NCBI GenBank assembly: GCA_964638715.1
Contig: CAZWZF010000022.1
Coordinates: 3,524 to 67,523, forward strand
Source of the DNA: JBAXQQ01 sp037131695
Lineage (GTDB): Bacteria > Armatimonadota > Hebobacteria > CAIYQO01
Reading direction: 5' to 3'
DNA: 64,000 nt
Shown: positions 1-8,135 of the stretch, one piece after another
How the letters are laid out: every line of letters starts with the position of its first letter
Numbering within the stretch: the stretch's first letter is position 1
The notes under the pieces: generated by a model
The model's input: the letters and a program-made list of their open reading frames with translations, nothing else
The model's database searches: none
Told to the model about the DNA's origin: nothing
Translations under genes and position numbers: made by a program

Positions 1-2
1 AC

Positions 3-1244
3 ATGATTCTGGAAAATAAGCCATTTGAAGAAATATTAAAACGGGAGAATCCAGATATTCTTTGCGTTACCGGATATATTACCAATGTGCCGGCGATGAT
101 AGAATATTGCGCTACCGCAAAAAAGATAAACCCGCATGTAATTACAATTGTCGGCGGGGTACATTGCGAAGTATGCCCGGATGACTTGGATAATCCCGCG
201 ATAGATTATCGCATTGTTCGAAATGCAACCACTGCATTTCCCCAACTGATAGCACACCTGCATGGTAAAGGCATCATGCCTGAATGCGTGTTTAAACCTG
301 GTGAAAAGATAATCACTGATAACTTGCCGGCTTTTGATTACACTTTCCCAATTCCAAATCGCGCACTGACCCAGCGATACAGAAATGACTATTTCTACAT
401 TTTTCATCACCACATCGCACTTATAAAAACATCATTTGGCTGCCCCCACAGTTGCCAGTTTTGTTTTTGCAAGGCTATTACCTGCAATAACTATGCCCAA
501 CGGCCATTGGAAAAAGTAATCGATGAATTAGCCGCTATTGTAGAACGGGAAATTTATATAGTTGACGATGATTTTTTAGCAGATAAAAAACGAGTGCAAA
601 ACTTTATCAGTGAGAATAAAAAGAATCAGCTAAATAAACGTTATTTGATATATGGACGCGCTGATTTTATTGCGAATAATCCGGAAATAATGGCAGATTT
701 CCGCGAGATCGGGTTGCGGACAGTGATTGTCGGCATTGAATCTTTCTTTGATGACGAGTTGTCGCAATACCATAAACAAACAACTGTCGAAATCAATATC
801 ACAGCCTTAGAAGTGCTGAATGGTCTTGGAATCGATTGTTTTGCCACGTTAATTATACCGCCGACATGGGACCATGAAAAATTTAAAGCATGCGGGAAGA
901 TGCTGAAATCTTTGGGAATTCATTATGTCAACCTGCAACCACTGACCCCGTTTCCTGGAACTGGCATTATAGTTAATCCTGATGATATCCTGATAAAGCA
1001 GAATGATTTTGTTCGTTGGGATCTGGCGCATATCAGCATGAAACCGGAAAAAATGCCAATTTCACAATTTTACCGCGAAATAATCGGACTTTATGACGTG
1101 ATAGTTTTTCAGCCTAAAATAATATGGAAATATCTGCGGCAATATACCCCATCGCAATGGTGGCGGATGATTCGCGGCAGTTATCTGGTGCGGCAGCAAT
1201 ATATGGAAAAAATTCGCGAAGCCGAAAAAATGGAGAGGAAATGA
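3..1244 (+). CDS. Cobalamin-binding radical SAM protein, probably 5'-truncated by the window edge
   Basis: The radical SAM cluster motif C-x3-C-x2-C lies at residues 147, 151 and 154 (GCPHSCQFC). It is preceded by a Rossmann-like B12-binding region at about residues 15-60 (VTGYITNVP, then IVGGVHCEV). The protein aligns along its length with the one at 2544-3938: both have a DD-[DN]-F motif after the cluster, an IANNP-[ED]-IM segment and an IVG-[IF]-E segment. That relative has about 60 more N-terminal residues, so this gene almost certainly begins before position 1 and the ATG at 3 is an internal Met. The stop overlaps the next ATG (ATGA), so the genes are probably co-transcribed. B12-dependent radical SAM enzymes typically methylate or rearrange unactivated carbons. 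The substrate cannot be read from sequence. Confidence 0.85.
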   Translation: MILENKPFEEILKRENPDILCVTGYITNVPAMIEYCATAKKINPHVITIVGGVHCEVCPDDLDNPAIDYRIVRNATTAFPQLIAHLHGKGIMPECVFKPGEKIITDNLPAFDYTFPIPNRALTQRYRNDYFYIFHHHIALIKTSFGCPHSCQFCFCKAITCNNYAQRPLEKVIDELAAIVEREIYIVDDDFLADKKRVQNFISENKKNQLNKRYLIYGRADFIANNPEIMADFREIGLRTVIVGIESFFDDELSQYHKQTTVEINITALEVLNGLGIDCFATLIIPPTWDHEKFKACGKMLKSLGIHYVNLQPLTPFPGTGIIVNPDDILIKQNDFVRWDLAHISMKPEKMPISQFYREIIGLYDVIVFQPKIIWKYLRQYTPSQWWRMIRGSYLVRQQYMEKIREAEKMERK

Positions 1245-2566
1245 TGCCAAAAATCCTCTTGATCCAGCCAACCCAATACGCAAATGATGGCAAGCTCTGC
1301 AAGCAAAACCGCATTTACTTGCCCGGCTTGGCGCTACCTTTGCTGGCAGCATTAACACCCGCGCACTGGGCAGTAGAAATAATCCTTGAGGTGGTAGAAG
1401 ATATAAACTTTGACAGCGACGCCGATATTGTCGGCATTGGCACCATGGGACACGCTATGTTTCACGGCATTGAGATAGCCGAGGAATTTCGCCGTCGCGG
1501 CAAGACGGTGGTGATGGGTGGCTACATGGCATCGCTGGTGCCTGAAGAGGCTATTAAATACGCTGATTCAGTTATCGTCGGTGATGCGGAAATATCATAT
1601 CCCATGATGCTGGCAGATTTTGAAAAAACCGGCAAAGTGCAGCCTTTTTATAATAACCTGGTGACTTCGCTGGCAGGTTTGCCGATTCCAAAATACGAAA
1701 TGCTGATGAGCAAGCCTATCGGCGGGTTGCTGCCGGCACAGGCTGGCCGCGGCTGTCCGCATTCCTGCACATTCTGCGCGATAGCCTGCCTATATCGCGG
1801 ACGTTATATGACTCGTCCGGTTGACGAGGTGATACGGGACATCAAGGCTATTAAGGCGCTGGGAATAAAAAGGTTCATCCTGATTGATGATAATATCGTT
1901 TCCAATCCAAAATACCTGCATGATTTATGCGATGCTATTGAACCGTTGAAAATGGCATGGGCAACACAATGTTCCCTGCAACTGGCAGATCATCCTGAGT
2001 TGTTGAAACGCGTGCGAAAGGCCGGAGCGTATATGATGAGTTTTGGCGTGGAAAGCGTTGAACAGGAAGGAATAGATAAACTGGGGAAAGGTTGGCTGCA
2101 CGTCGACAAACACGCGCAATCGCTGCAGGCTATAACCCGGGCCGGTATACTTGTCAGCACCGAAATGATAGTTGGCACCGATGCCGATACTGAAAAAACC
2201 TTTGAAGACAGCTATCAATTTATCGAAAAATGCCGGATACCTATTCCGCGTTTTTATGTGCTAACCCCCACCCCTGGCACACCATTTTATTATCAATGCA
2301 AAGCGGAAGGACGCTTGCTCACTGAAGATTTTCACCATTACAACGGCTCTAACTGCGTGCATCGTCCCGCAAAAATCAGTGCAGAACGGGTGAATGAACT
2401 GTATTGGCAGCTAAATGAACGGGTATTTTCGGTAATGAGCATCTTGCGCCGGACATTGTTTCATCCTAATTTTTTCATCAATCCACTCGCTTATCTTTTT
2501 GCCTGCTATGTAAATTTTCATTATAGGAAGTATGTAAAGAAACGTGTACCACCAAATATCCTCTGA
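1241..2566 (+). CDS. Cobalamin-binding radical SAM protein
   Basis: The B12-binding half covers about residues 1-150 (begins MPKILLIQPT, later VVMGGYMASL). The radical SAM core follows with CPHSCTFC, cysteines at about 172, 176 and 179. The frame is open from 1124, but the start is placed at the ATG of 1241 (or the next codon, 1244) because GGAGAGG lies directly upstream and the ATG overlaps the previous stop. The C-terminal part (TPTPGTPFYYQ, then a helical tail) is typical of BchE/HpnJ-like B12 radical SAM proteins. It belongs to a different subgroup from its two neighbours, which are paralogues of each other. It is likely to work in the same, unidentified, biosynthetic pathway. Confidence 0.85.
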   Translation: MMPKILLIQPTQYANDGKLCKQNRIYLPGLALPLLAALTPAHWAVEIILEVVEDINFDSDADIVGIGTMGHAMFHGIEIAEEFRRRGKTVVMGGYMASLVPEEAIKYADSVIVGDAEISYPMMLADFEKTGKVQPFYNNLVTSLAGLPIPKYEMLMSKPIGGLLPAQAGRGCPHSCTFCAIACLYRGRYMTRPVDEVIRDIKAIKALGIKRFILIDDNIVSNPKYLHDLCDAIEPLKMAWATQCSLQLADHPELLKRVRKAGAYMMSFGVESVEQEGIDKLGKGWLHVDKHAQSLQAITRAGILVSTEMIVGTDADTEKTFEDSYQFIEKCRIPIPRFYVLTPTPGTPFYYQCKAEGRLLTEDFHHYNGSNCVHRPAKISAERVNELYWQLNERVFSVMSILRRTLFHPNFFINPLAYLFACYVNFHYRKYVKKRVPPNIL

Positions 2567-3938
2567 ATTAAATAAAGCGGGCAGCCTGCGGATATTAGTG
2601 GTAAAGCCAAGGCCATCTTACCAGAATATTCGGGTTGACCGGTTGATGCGCAGTGAACCGCTGGAATTGGAATACCTGTATACTATTCTGCAAGGTTACG
2701 ATGTTGCATTGCTGGACGGTGTGACTTCACGAAAATCACCGGTAAAATTAGCGCATAAATTACAGCCGGATGTAGTATTATTCACCGGCTACATTACGGA
2801 TATTAACGCAATTTTCCATGCAGCACGACAACTGAAAATGTTTACAAAACCACCTTTAATATTTGTTGGTGGGGTACAGGCAGAAGTGACGCCGGAATTT
2901 TTTAATGACCCGGCAATTGACGGCGTTTTTTATCATAACCAGTTATCCGGCATAGCTTCTGTATTGAACAATATTCAACAAAAGGTTGATTATACCAATA
3001 CCTCCGGCGCGTTATTTCGAATAGATAATATACTGGTGAAAAATCCGCCAGAAGATAAAACCGCAGAACTGCCTGTTCCCAAAAGAATATTTTTTGAGCA
3101 AAACCCGTCGCGTTTCCGCTATATGCATTACCAAAAATGCGCGGTGGTTAAAACAGCGTATGGCTGCCCGGGAAAATGCTCGTTTTGCTATTGCCGGTTA
3201 ATGAATGGCGGCAAATACACCGCACGAAATATTGATGAAGTAATCGACGAAATAGCCGACATCACAAAATCAGAAACTATATTCATCATTGATGATAATT
3301 TTCTGATTAACCGCGCGAGATTGCTGGAGTTTTGTGAAAAATGGCAGGCAAAAAGTATAAAGAAACAATTCATCATATATGGCACCGCAAACTTCATCGC
3401 AAACAACCCGGATATCATGGCGAAACTACGCGATATTGGACTGCGAAATGTGATTGTCGGGTTTGAATTTATTAACGATTCTTCACTTAACGATGTCGCA
3501 AAAGCCGCGTCAGCGAAAGATAACGATGCAACCGTTGAAATCTGCAATCGCCTGAATATCGACTTGACCGCGCTGTTCATTGCTGACCCGCGCTGGAAAG
3601 TTGCCGATTTTAAACAACTGACCGCCTACCTGAAAAAAAAGCAGATAATCTTTGCTACTTTCTCGGTAATGACGAAATTCCCTGATAACAGCGTACCATT
3701 GCCTGCGGATACCAGGTGGTGGCGATACAACTTATTACACCTGCAGGAAGAACCCGAAAATATGACGCGATGGCAATTTTACCGGTGGATATTTTATCTT
3801 TATTTAATCCCGGGGATGAATATTGCCACCTTGCGGCGATTAATCCATCAATGCGGTTTTCTGCAAGCAGTAAGAATATTATTCATCAGCACAATTACCG
3901 GAATCGAGTTTTTATGCAAATTATTCATCTGGAGATAA
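2544..3938 (+). CDS. Cobalamin-binding radical SAM protein, paralogue of the first gene
   Basis: The start is a GTG at 2544 that overlaps the previous gene by 23 bases. No better ATG precedes the conserved RILVVKPRPSYQ segment. The B12-binding Rossmann region is at about residues 15-150 (VLFTGYITD, IFVGGVQAEV). The 4Fe-4S cluster cysteines are C208, C212 and C215 in YGCPGKCSFC. Long collinear matches to the gene at position 3 (IYGTANFIANNPDIM, IGLRNVIVG) point to duplication within the cluster. The end of the protein has a W-x-FYR-x2-F-x2-Y pattern that the first gene also shows. The exact reaction is unknown. Tandem B12 radical SAM enzymes usually act in sequence on one lipid, polyketide or peptide scaffold. 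Confidence 0.85.
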   Translation: MYHQISSELNKAGSLRILVVKPRPSYQNIRVDRLMRSEPLELEYLYTILQGYDVALLDGVTSRKSPVKLAHKLQPDVVLFTGYITDINAIFHAARQLKMFTKPPLIFVGGVQAEVTPEFFNDPAIDGVFYHNQLSGIASVLNNIQQKVDYTNTSGALFRIDNILVKNPPEDKTAELPVPKRIFFEQNPSRFRYMHYQKCAVVKTAYGCPGKCSFCYCRLMNGGKYTARNIDEVIDEIADITKSETIFIIDDNFLINRARLLEFCEKWQAKSIKKQFIIYGTANFIANNPDIMAKLRDIGLRNVIVGFEFINDSSLNDVAKAASAKDNDATVEICNRLNIDLTALFIADPRWKVADFKQLTAYLKKKQIIFATFSVMTKFPDNSVPLPADTRWWRYNLLHLQEEPENMTRWQFYRWIFYLYLIPGMNIATLRRLIHQCGFLQAVRILFISTITGIEFLCKLFIWR

Positions 3939-3944
3939 TATTAA

Positions 3945-4562
3945 ATGTTTTCAACTATCTGGAAATTCTGGGCACCTCGTTACGAACGGCTATATGCCCA
4001 ATATTTTGCTCTCGGTCCTACCCGCAAATTAGTAATAGACCACTTACACAGCATTGGCGCTTCACCACTTCATATCCTCGATCTTGGATGCGGAATAGGC
4101 CAATTAGCCTCTGAATTGGCAGATTTATATCCGAACGCCGAAATTACCGCCATCGACCCTACCTCGGCCATGATTAAACGCGCCATGGCGGATTACACCC
4201 GAACTAATATCACCTATCATACCGGCGTTTTAAACGATATTCCGACTGACAAACGTTTTGACCTGATAGTCAGCACCCACTCCTTCCCCTACATATCCGA
4301 TAAATTATCGGCACTGCAACAAATCCGCGCCATGCTGAATTCCGGTGGACGCGTGATAATAATACAAGGCAATACCCAAAACCTATATGACAAACTTTTC
4401 TTCCTGGGTGTAAAACTAACCGTAAGCAAAGCAGAATACCTGTCCACCCAAAAAATATCGCAACTGATGAAATCCGCCAATTTAAATGTAACTGCCATCA
4501 CGCCACTACCAAGAAAATGGTTTATACCATCGGTTTATTTGGTTGAAGGGACGAGAGAGTAA
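3945..4562 (+). CDS. Class I SAM-dependent methyltransferase
   Basis: A 205-residue protein with a class I methyltransferase fold. Motif I is LDLGCGIGQLA at about residues 45-55, the acidic end of strand 2 is at AIDPTSAMI (about 69-77), and a motif IV-like segment DLIVSTHSF follows. The length is that of a stand-alone Methyltransf_11/25-type enzyme. It starts 6 bases after the previous stop, so it is part of the same operon and probably the last gene. It probably methylates the product, or an intermediate, of the upstream radical SAM steps. The substrate is not predictable. Confidence 0.85.
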   Translation: MFSTIWKFWAPRYERLYAQYFALGPTRKLVIDHLHSIGASPLHILDLGCGIGQLASELADLYPNAEITAIDPTSAMIKRAMADYTRTNITYHTGVLNDIPTDKRFDLIVSTHSFPYISDKLSALQQIRAMLNSGGRVIIIQGNTQNLYDKLFFLGVKLTVSKAEYLSTQKISQLMKSANLNVTAITPLPRKWFIPSVYLVEGTRE

Positions 4563-4737
4563 TTTTTTTTATGGATACTGCTGGGTACAACGTTCCTCCA
4601 TTTGGTTAATTATTCTATTGGCACTGAACAGCTAAATAAAAAATCCCCTAATAAATTCTTCTCAATAGATTGTTTCGGTCTGTGGTGAATATTTATCTCT
4701 TTATCAAAAAATCAATTAAACTTATATATTATTGAAC

Positions 4738-5694
4738 TTAAAAAAGACTACCAGTATCATCATACTGGTTATTTTTCTTTTGATTATATTTATTAATTGC
4801 TTTTATATTGGTTCCATCTCCAAAATTAATAACTTCTATTATATCTCTTGATATCTTCACCTTTTCACTAAAAAAATATGAAATTGTTGATATTTTCATC
4901 TTGCAATTTATGAATGTACCATTGCTAAACCTAATTAGTTGAAGATAAACTGATTCTAAAAAACTTTTATCTAAAACTCTAAATTCTATATATTCATTGT
5001 TACATATTCCTTTCCAAGGATCTTTTCGCCCTTTTATTAATACTGGTGCAATGATAAATATTTTTACATCGATTTCTTCATGATTTTCTATTATTTCTTC
5101 TTTTATTATTAACTTATCAAAATCATTATAAGTTATAGATTTTTTATTACAAATGATATCTTTTTTCTGATCAATAGCATCAAATTCAATTTTTTCTATT
5201 CTATCGTCTTGTTTTGCTGACTTATAGAAATTGCTTTTAAGTTTTTTTAACTCTTTATCATTAGTCACTATATAATCGTATTCATCAGTAGTTAATGAAT
5301 TAGTTTTTATCAACTCTTTGATTTTAGTAAGGTTATCAAGTTTATTTTTTGTTTCTTCAGATACATTGATAGAAGGTCTTAATTTTGAAGAAAAGAAATT
5401 TGTTAAATATGATGATAACAAAATTATAAAACTAGTTTTGATTAGAGGATTTTCTATAATGACATTATATAAATCTAATATTCCACCTTCATTCTTTGCT
5501 TGTATTTCTATATTAATTGCAGTATCAAAATATCTATTTATTGATTGAATCAAATGAATAAATTGTTTTTCACATTCATTATGAGTTTTCGCATTCATTG
5601 AATGTGATTCTACATCATTAAAATAAAAATGCAATTGTAATGTGATATTATTTGGGTTGATAATTTCAAAATCAGTTTTTAACATTTTATACAT
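4738..5694 (-). CDS. Hypothetical protein with one predicted membrane segment, AT-rich, at the end of the R-M operon
   Basis: I do not recognise this 318-residue protein. The coding DNA is visibly far more AT-rich than the neighbouring genes, with a Lys/Ile/Asn-rich product. A hydrophobic stretch at about residues 84-104 (LIKTSFIILLSSYL) could be one transmembrane helix, followed by a charged helical region. The C-terminal third has a W-K...EFRVLD-x-FLE pattern (about residues 225-250), the sort of beta-rich domain seen in uncharacterised accessory-island proteins. It lies 48 bases beyond hsdS on the same strand, so it may be read through from the restriction operon. It could be a defence accessory protein or simply a passenger gene. 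Confidence 0.6.
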   Translation of the reverse strand: MYKMLKTDFEIINPNNITLQLHFYFNDVESHSMNAKTHNECEKQFIHLIQSINRYFDTAINIEIQAKNEGGILDLYNVIIENPLIKTSFIILLSSYLTNFFSSKLRPSINVSEETKNKLDNLTKIKELIKTNSLTTDEYDYIVTNDKELKKLKSNFYKSAKQDDRIEKIEFDAIDQKKDIICNKKSITYNDFDKLIIKEEIIENHEEIDVKIFIIAPVLIKGRKDPWKGICNNEYIEFRVLDKSFLESVYLQLIRFSNGTFINCKMKISTISYFFSEKVKISRDIIEVINFGDGTNIKAINKYNQKKNNQYDDTGSLF

Positions 5695-5742
5695 TCCTTT
5701 AACTTATTTAAATTGGTTTATTATACTTTCATATACATTATA

Positions 5743-6954
5743 TCATTTTTGATACAAATTTAAATCCATTTCCCCGCTAAACGCCTGCTGACTCAAAGAC
5801 CCATACAGCTTTTCCAACTCATCAAGGTTCTGCTGGTATTTCGCCTTCAAAGATTCAACTTTTTCGACGATGGTGGCGAATCGGGTTTGGATATAAATTG
5901 GTGGATATAATACTTCTAAGTTTCCTAACGTAGTAGAGTTAAGATTCTTCATTGTTACACCTTTGGCTTTACTTTCCAAATAATCTTTTAAAGAAGTATT
6001 ATAAATTTGATATTGCAGCAAAAGTGGGTAATATTTTTTAGTTATCCTTATAAACATACTTCCAGTACCACAAAATAATGGTTCATCTGTACGAACAATA
6101 GCACAACGTCCTATTTCTCCCCGTCTTGCCACTACAACATCATCTTTTTTAAGTTGATAAGATTCCAGTTCTTTATACTTTTCAGGTGTTATTGTTAATG
6201 AATAATCTGGAGATATTTCACCTTCTATTATATGGCTTGGATTAATAAGTGGTATTTGATTAGCAACATAATCTTCTGAATGAAGTAAACTACCAAATGG
6301 TCCAATTCTAACTTCAGCAATCTCGTCAATGCGTTTCTTCTTCCACCCTTTCTCATTCCTAACCGGGTCGCCAAACATCTCCAGAAAAGTGCTTTTCAGC
6401 AGTTCGTCCAGTGCCTTGATGCTTTCTTTGCGTTTGGCTATCAGATTTTCCGCGCGGGTGAGAATATCGGCAATACGGATCTGGTCGTCGATGGGTGGAA
6501 GGGGGATTTTAGTTGATTCAATAAATTGACGTGATATTCCACCAACTGTTGCCCCACGAAAGTCATTAAGTATCTGTTTTTTACCTTCTGAAGATTTTAA
6601 GAAAAAAAACACAAATTTTGAACATCCAATTTGAGTATCGATTTCGAGACGAAAAACATGCTCATTTATTGCAGCATTAATAAAAGGGAAATCATTATTA
6701 ACAAATGATACCTTTCCTGTTGTTGCACCATCTTTTACAATTAAAATATCATTAATTTTTATTTTTCCTGACGTTAAATTGTTGAAAAAATCAATTGATA
6801 TAAACTTGTTTTTATAAAATTTAAAACCACCTTCATCTGATAAATGTTCAGCACCAAGACTTGGTATTGTTCCTGTGTCTGATGAAACACCCCCTTTTGG
6901 TCTTGACCCAGATTCTAATTCTTTTACAACCTTAGAAAGTTTAACTATTTTCAT
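5743..6954 (-). CDS. hsdS: Type I restriction-modification system specificity subunit HsdS
   Basis: 403 residues with the usual S-subunit architecture. Target recognition domain 1 covers about residues 1-150. A conserved helical spacer follows at about 150-205 (IPLPPIDDQIRIADIL, then LLKSTFLEMFGDP), then domain 2 (about 210-345) and a distal conserved helix (ATIVEKVESLKAKYQQNLDELEKLYGSL). HsdS sets the DNA sequence recognised by the HsdR2M2S complex. Its ATG overlaps the stop of the DUF1016 gene (ATGA). The two recognition domains are different from each other, so a bipartite asymmetric target is expected. It is intact as read. Confidence 0.95.
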   Translation of the reverse strand: MKIVKLSKVVKELESGSRPKGGVSSDTGTIPSLGAEHLSDEGGFKFYKNKFISIDFFNNLTSGKIKINDILIVKDGATTGKVSFVNNDFPFINAAINEHVFRLEIDTQIGCSKFVFFFLKSSEGKKQILNDFRGATVGGISRQFIESTKIPLPPIDDQIRIADILTRAENLIAKRKESIKALDELLKSTFLEMFGDPVRNEKGWKKKRIDEIAEVRIGPFGSLLHSEDYVANQIPLINPSHIIEGEISPDYSLTITPEKYKELESYQLKKDDVVVARRGEIGRCAIVRTDEPLFCGTGSMFIRITKKYYPLLLQYQIYNTSLKDYLESKAKGVTMKNLNSTTLGNLEVLYPPIYIQTRFATIVEKVESLKAKYQQNLDELEKLYGSLSQQAFSGEMDLNLYQK

Positions 6955-6984
6955 CCCAACATCTCCTCAAGTTCAGCCAATTCC
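6950..6984. repeat. 35-bp repeat, copy 1 (DUF1016 3' end / hsdS start)
   Basis: Matches 8101-8135 at 34 of 35 positions. The only difference is A at 6975 and C at 8126. On the coding strand it specifies the final residues LAELEEMLG, the TGA stop and the overlapping ATG of the next gene. Confidence 0.95.
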
Positions 6985-8105
6985 TTAATTAATTCCTGCT
7001 TAAGGTCTTCTTCTGTTGGCAGGTACAACAGATATTTTGCTACAAAAAGTTTATTACTTTCATTTAGTATAGAATATCTTGCTATTGCTTCATTTTTTTC
7101 TGCGCATAGAATAAGTCCTATTGTAGGATTATCATCATCAACGGTAAAAAGGTCATCATACATTCGAACATAGCTGTCCATCTGTCCAACGTCTTTATGC
7201 GTTAATTTCCCGATTTTTAAGTCAATCAGCAGATAGCATTTTAGAATACAATTATAAAATACCAAATCAACATAAAAAAATGTATCATCATATTGCAGCC
7301 TTTTCTGCCTGGCAACAAATGCAAATCCTTTTCCTAATTCAAGAATAAATGATTGTAGATTATCAATAATCGCTTGCTCAATATCTGACTCTATAAATTC
7401 TTTAGAAGAGTTTAACCCGAGGAAATCTAAGATATAGGGATCTTTTATTGTGTCTATCGGTTTTAGAACTTCTTGTCCCTTTTTAGCTAATTCTACTACA
7501 CCGTCTTTATTTTTACTTTTAAATAACCTGGCGAATAGAAAAGAATGAATCTGACGTTCCAGAACAGGAACACTCCAACCTTCTTTTTCAGATTCTATCT
7601 CATAAAATAATCGTTCATTTCTATTTTCAATCTTGCTTAATGTTCTGTAATGAGACCAGCTTAATGATGATGAAAAACCTTCTATCAAAAAACTTTTATC
7701 TAATGAAAGATTCATATCACTTAATACTCCACAAGGCTTGTGGAGTTTTTCATCTACCTCCAATTCTCCACAAAGCTTGTGGAGAATTACCGGTTTTCTA
7801 TCTGAATAAACAATATAAAATTGCCTGAAATACCAGAGATTAGATGTAGAAAATCCTTTTCCATACATTTTATTAAGATTTACTGATAATTCTTCTATTA
7901 TTTTTTTACCATATTCTGCACGTTCTTCACCACCTTGGATTTCATCAACAAGAACTTTTCCAATACTCCAATATGCAATTATCATGTTACTGTTTACAGC
8001 TTTAACAACATTTAACTTTGCCTGTTCTAAAATAGTAACAACTTTGTTAAAAAGATGGCTGCAGTCTGGTTTTGTAATTAGTTCATTTTTTCCTTTTTTG
8101 TTCAT
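6951..8105 (-). CDS. YhcG/DUF1016 family PD-(D/E)XK nuclease-like protein inserted between hsdM and hsdS
   Basis: 384 residues. The N-terminal DUF1016 domain is at about residues 15-100 (NVVKAVNSNMIIAYWSIGK, then GKGFSTSNLWYFRQFY). The C-terminal YhcG nuclease-like domain has E243, D280 (YVDLVFYN) and D295-L-K297 as candidate catalytic residues. Between the domains is a linker with two copies of a [IK]LHK-x-CG motif (residues 107-127), encoded by two near-perfect DNA palindromes. The last nine residues, LAELEEMLG, are identical to the HsdM C-terminus, and the DNA there is a 35-bp near-identical repeat. Genes of this family often travel with type I restriction operons. The role is not established, and nuclease or DNA-processing activity is inferred. 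Confidence 0.9.
   Translation of the reverse strand: MNKKGKNELITKPDCSHLFNKVVTILEQAKLNVVKAVNSNMIIAYWSIGKVLVDEIQGGEERAEYGKKIIEELSVNLNKMYGKGFSTSNLWYFRQFYIVYSDRKPVILHKLCGELEVDEKLHKPCGVLSDMNLSLDKSFLIEGFSSSLSWSHYRTLSKIENRNERLFYEIESEKEGWSVPVLERQIHSFLFARLFKSKNKDGVVELAKKGQEVLKPIDTIKDPYILDFLGLNSSKEFIESDIEQAIIDNLQSFILELGKGFAFVARQKRLQYDDTFFYVDLVFYNCILKCYLLIDLKIGKLTHKDVGQMDSYVRMYDDLFTVDDDNPTIGLILCAEKNEAIARYSILNESNKLFVAKYLLYLPTEEDLKQELIKELAELEEMLG
7726..7746. repeat. 21-bp palindrome inside the DUF1016 gene
   Basis: A perfect inverted repeat with 10-bp arms (ACTCCACAAG / CTTGTGGAGT) around one G. It is in frame, encoding part of KLHKPCG. It shares the CTCCACAA core with the palindrome at 7762-7788. Confidence 0.9.
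7762..7788. repeat. 27-bp palindrome inside the DUF1016 gene
   Basis: Inverted repeat with perfect 12-bp arms (AATTCTCCACAA / TTGTGGAGAATT) around AGC. It encodes ILHKLCG on the coding strand and is clearly related to the palindrome 15 bases away at 7726-7746. Confidence 0.9.
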
Positions 8106-8135
8106 CCCAACATCTCCTCAAGTTCCGCCAATTCC
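8101..8135. repeat. 35-bp repeat, copy 2 (hsdM 3' end / DUF1016 start)
   Basis: Partner of 6950-6984. It covers the last codons of hsdM, its stop and the ATG of the DUF1016 gene, so the ATGA start-stop junction itself is duplicated on both sides of the inserted gene. Confidence 0.95.
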
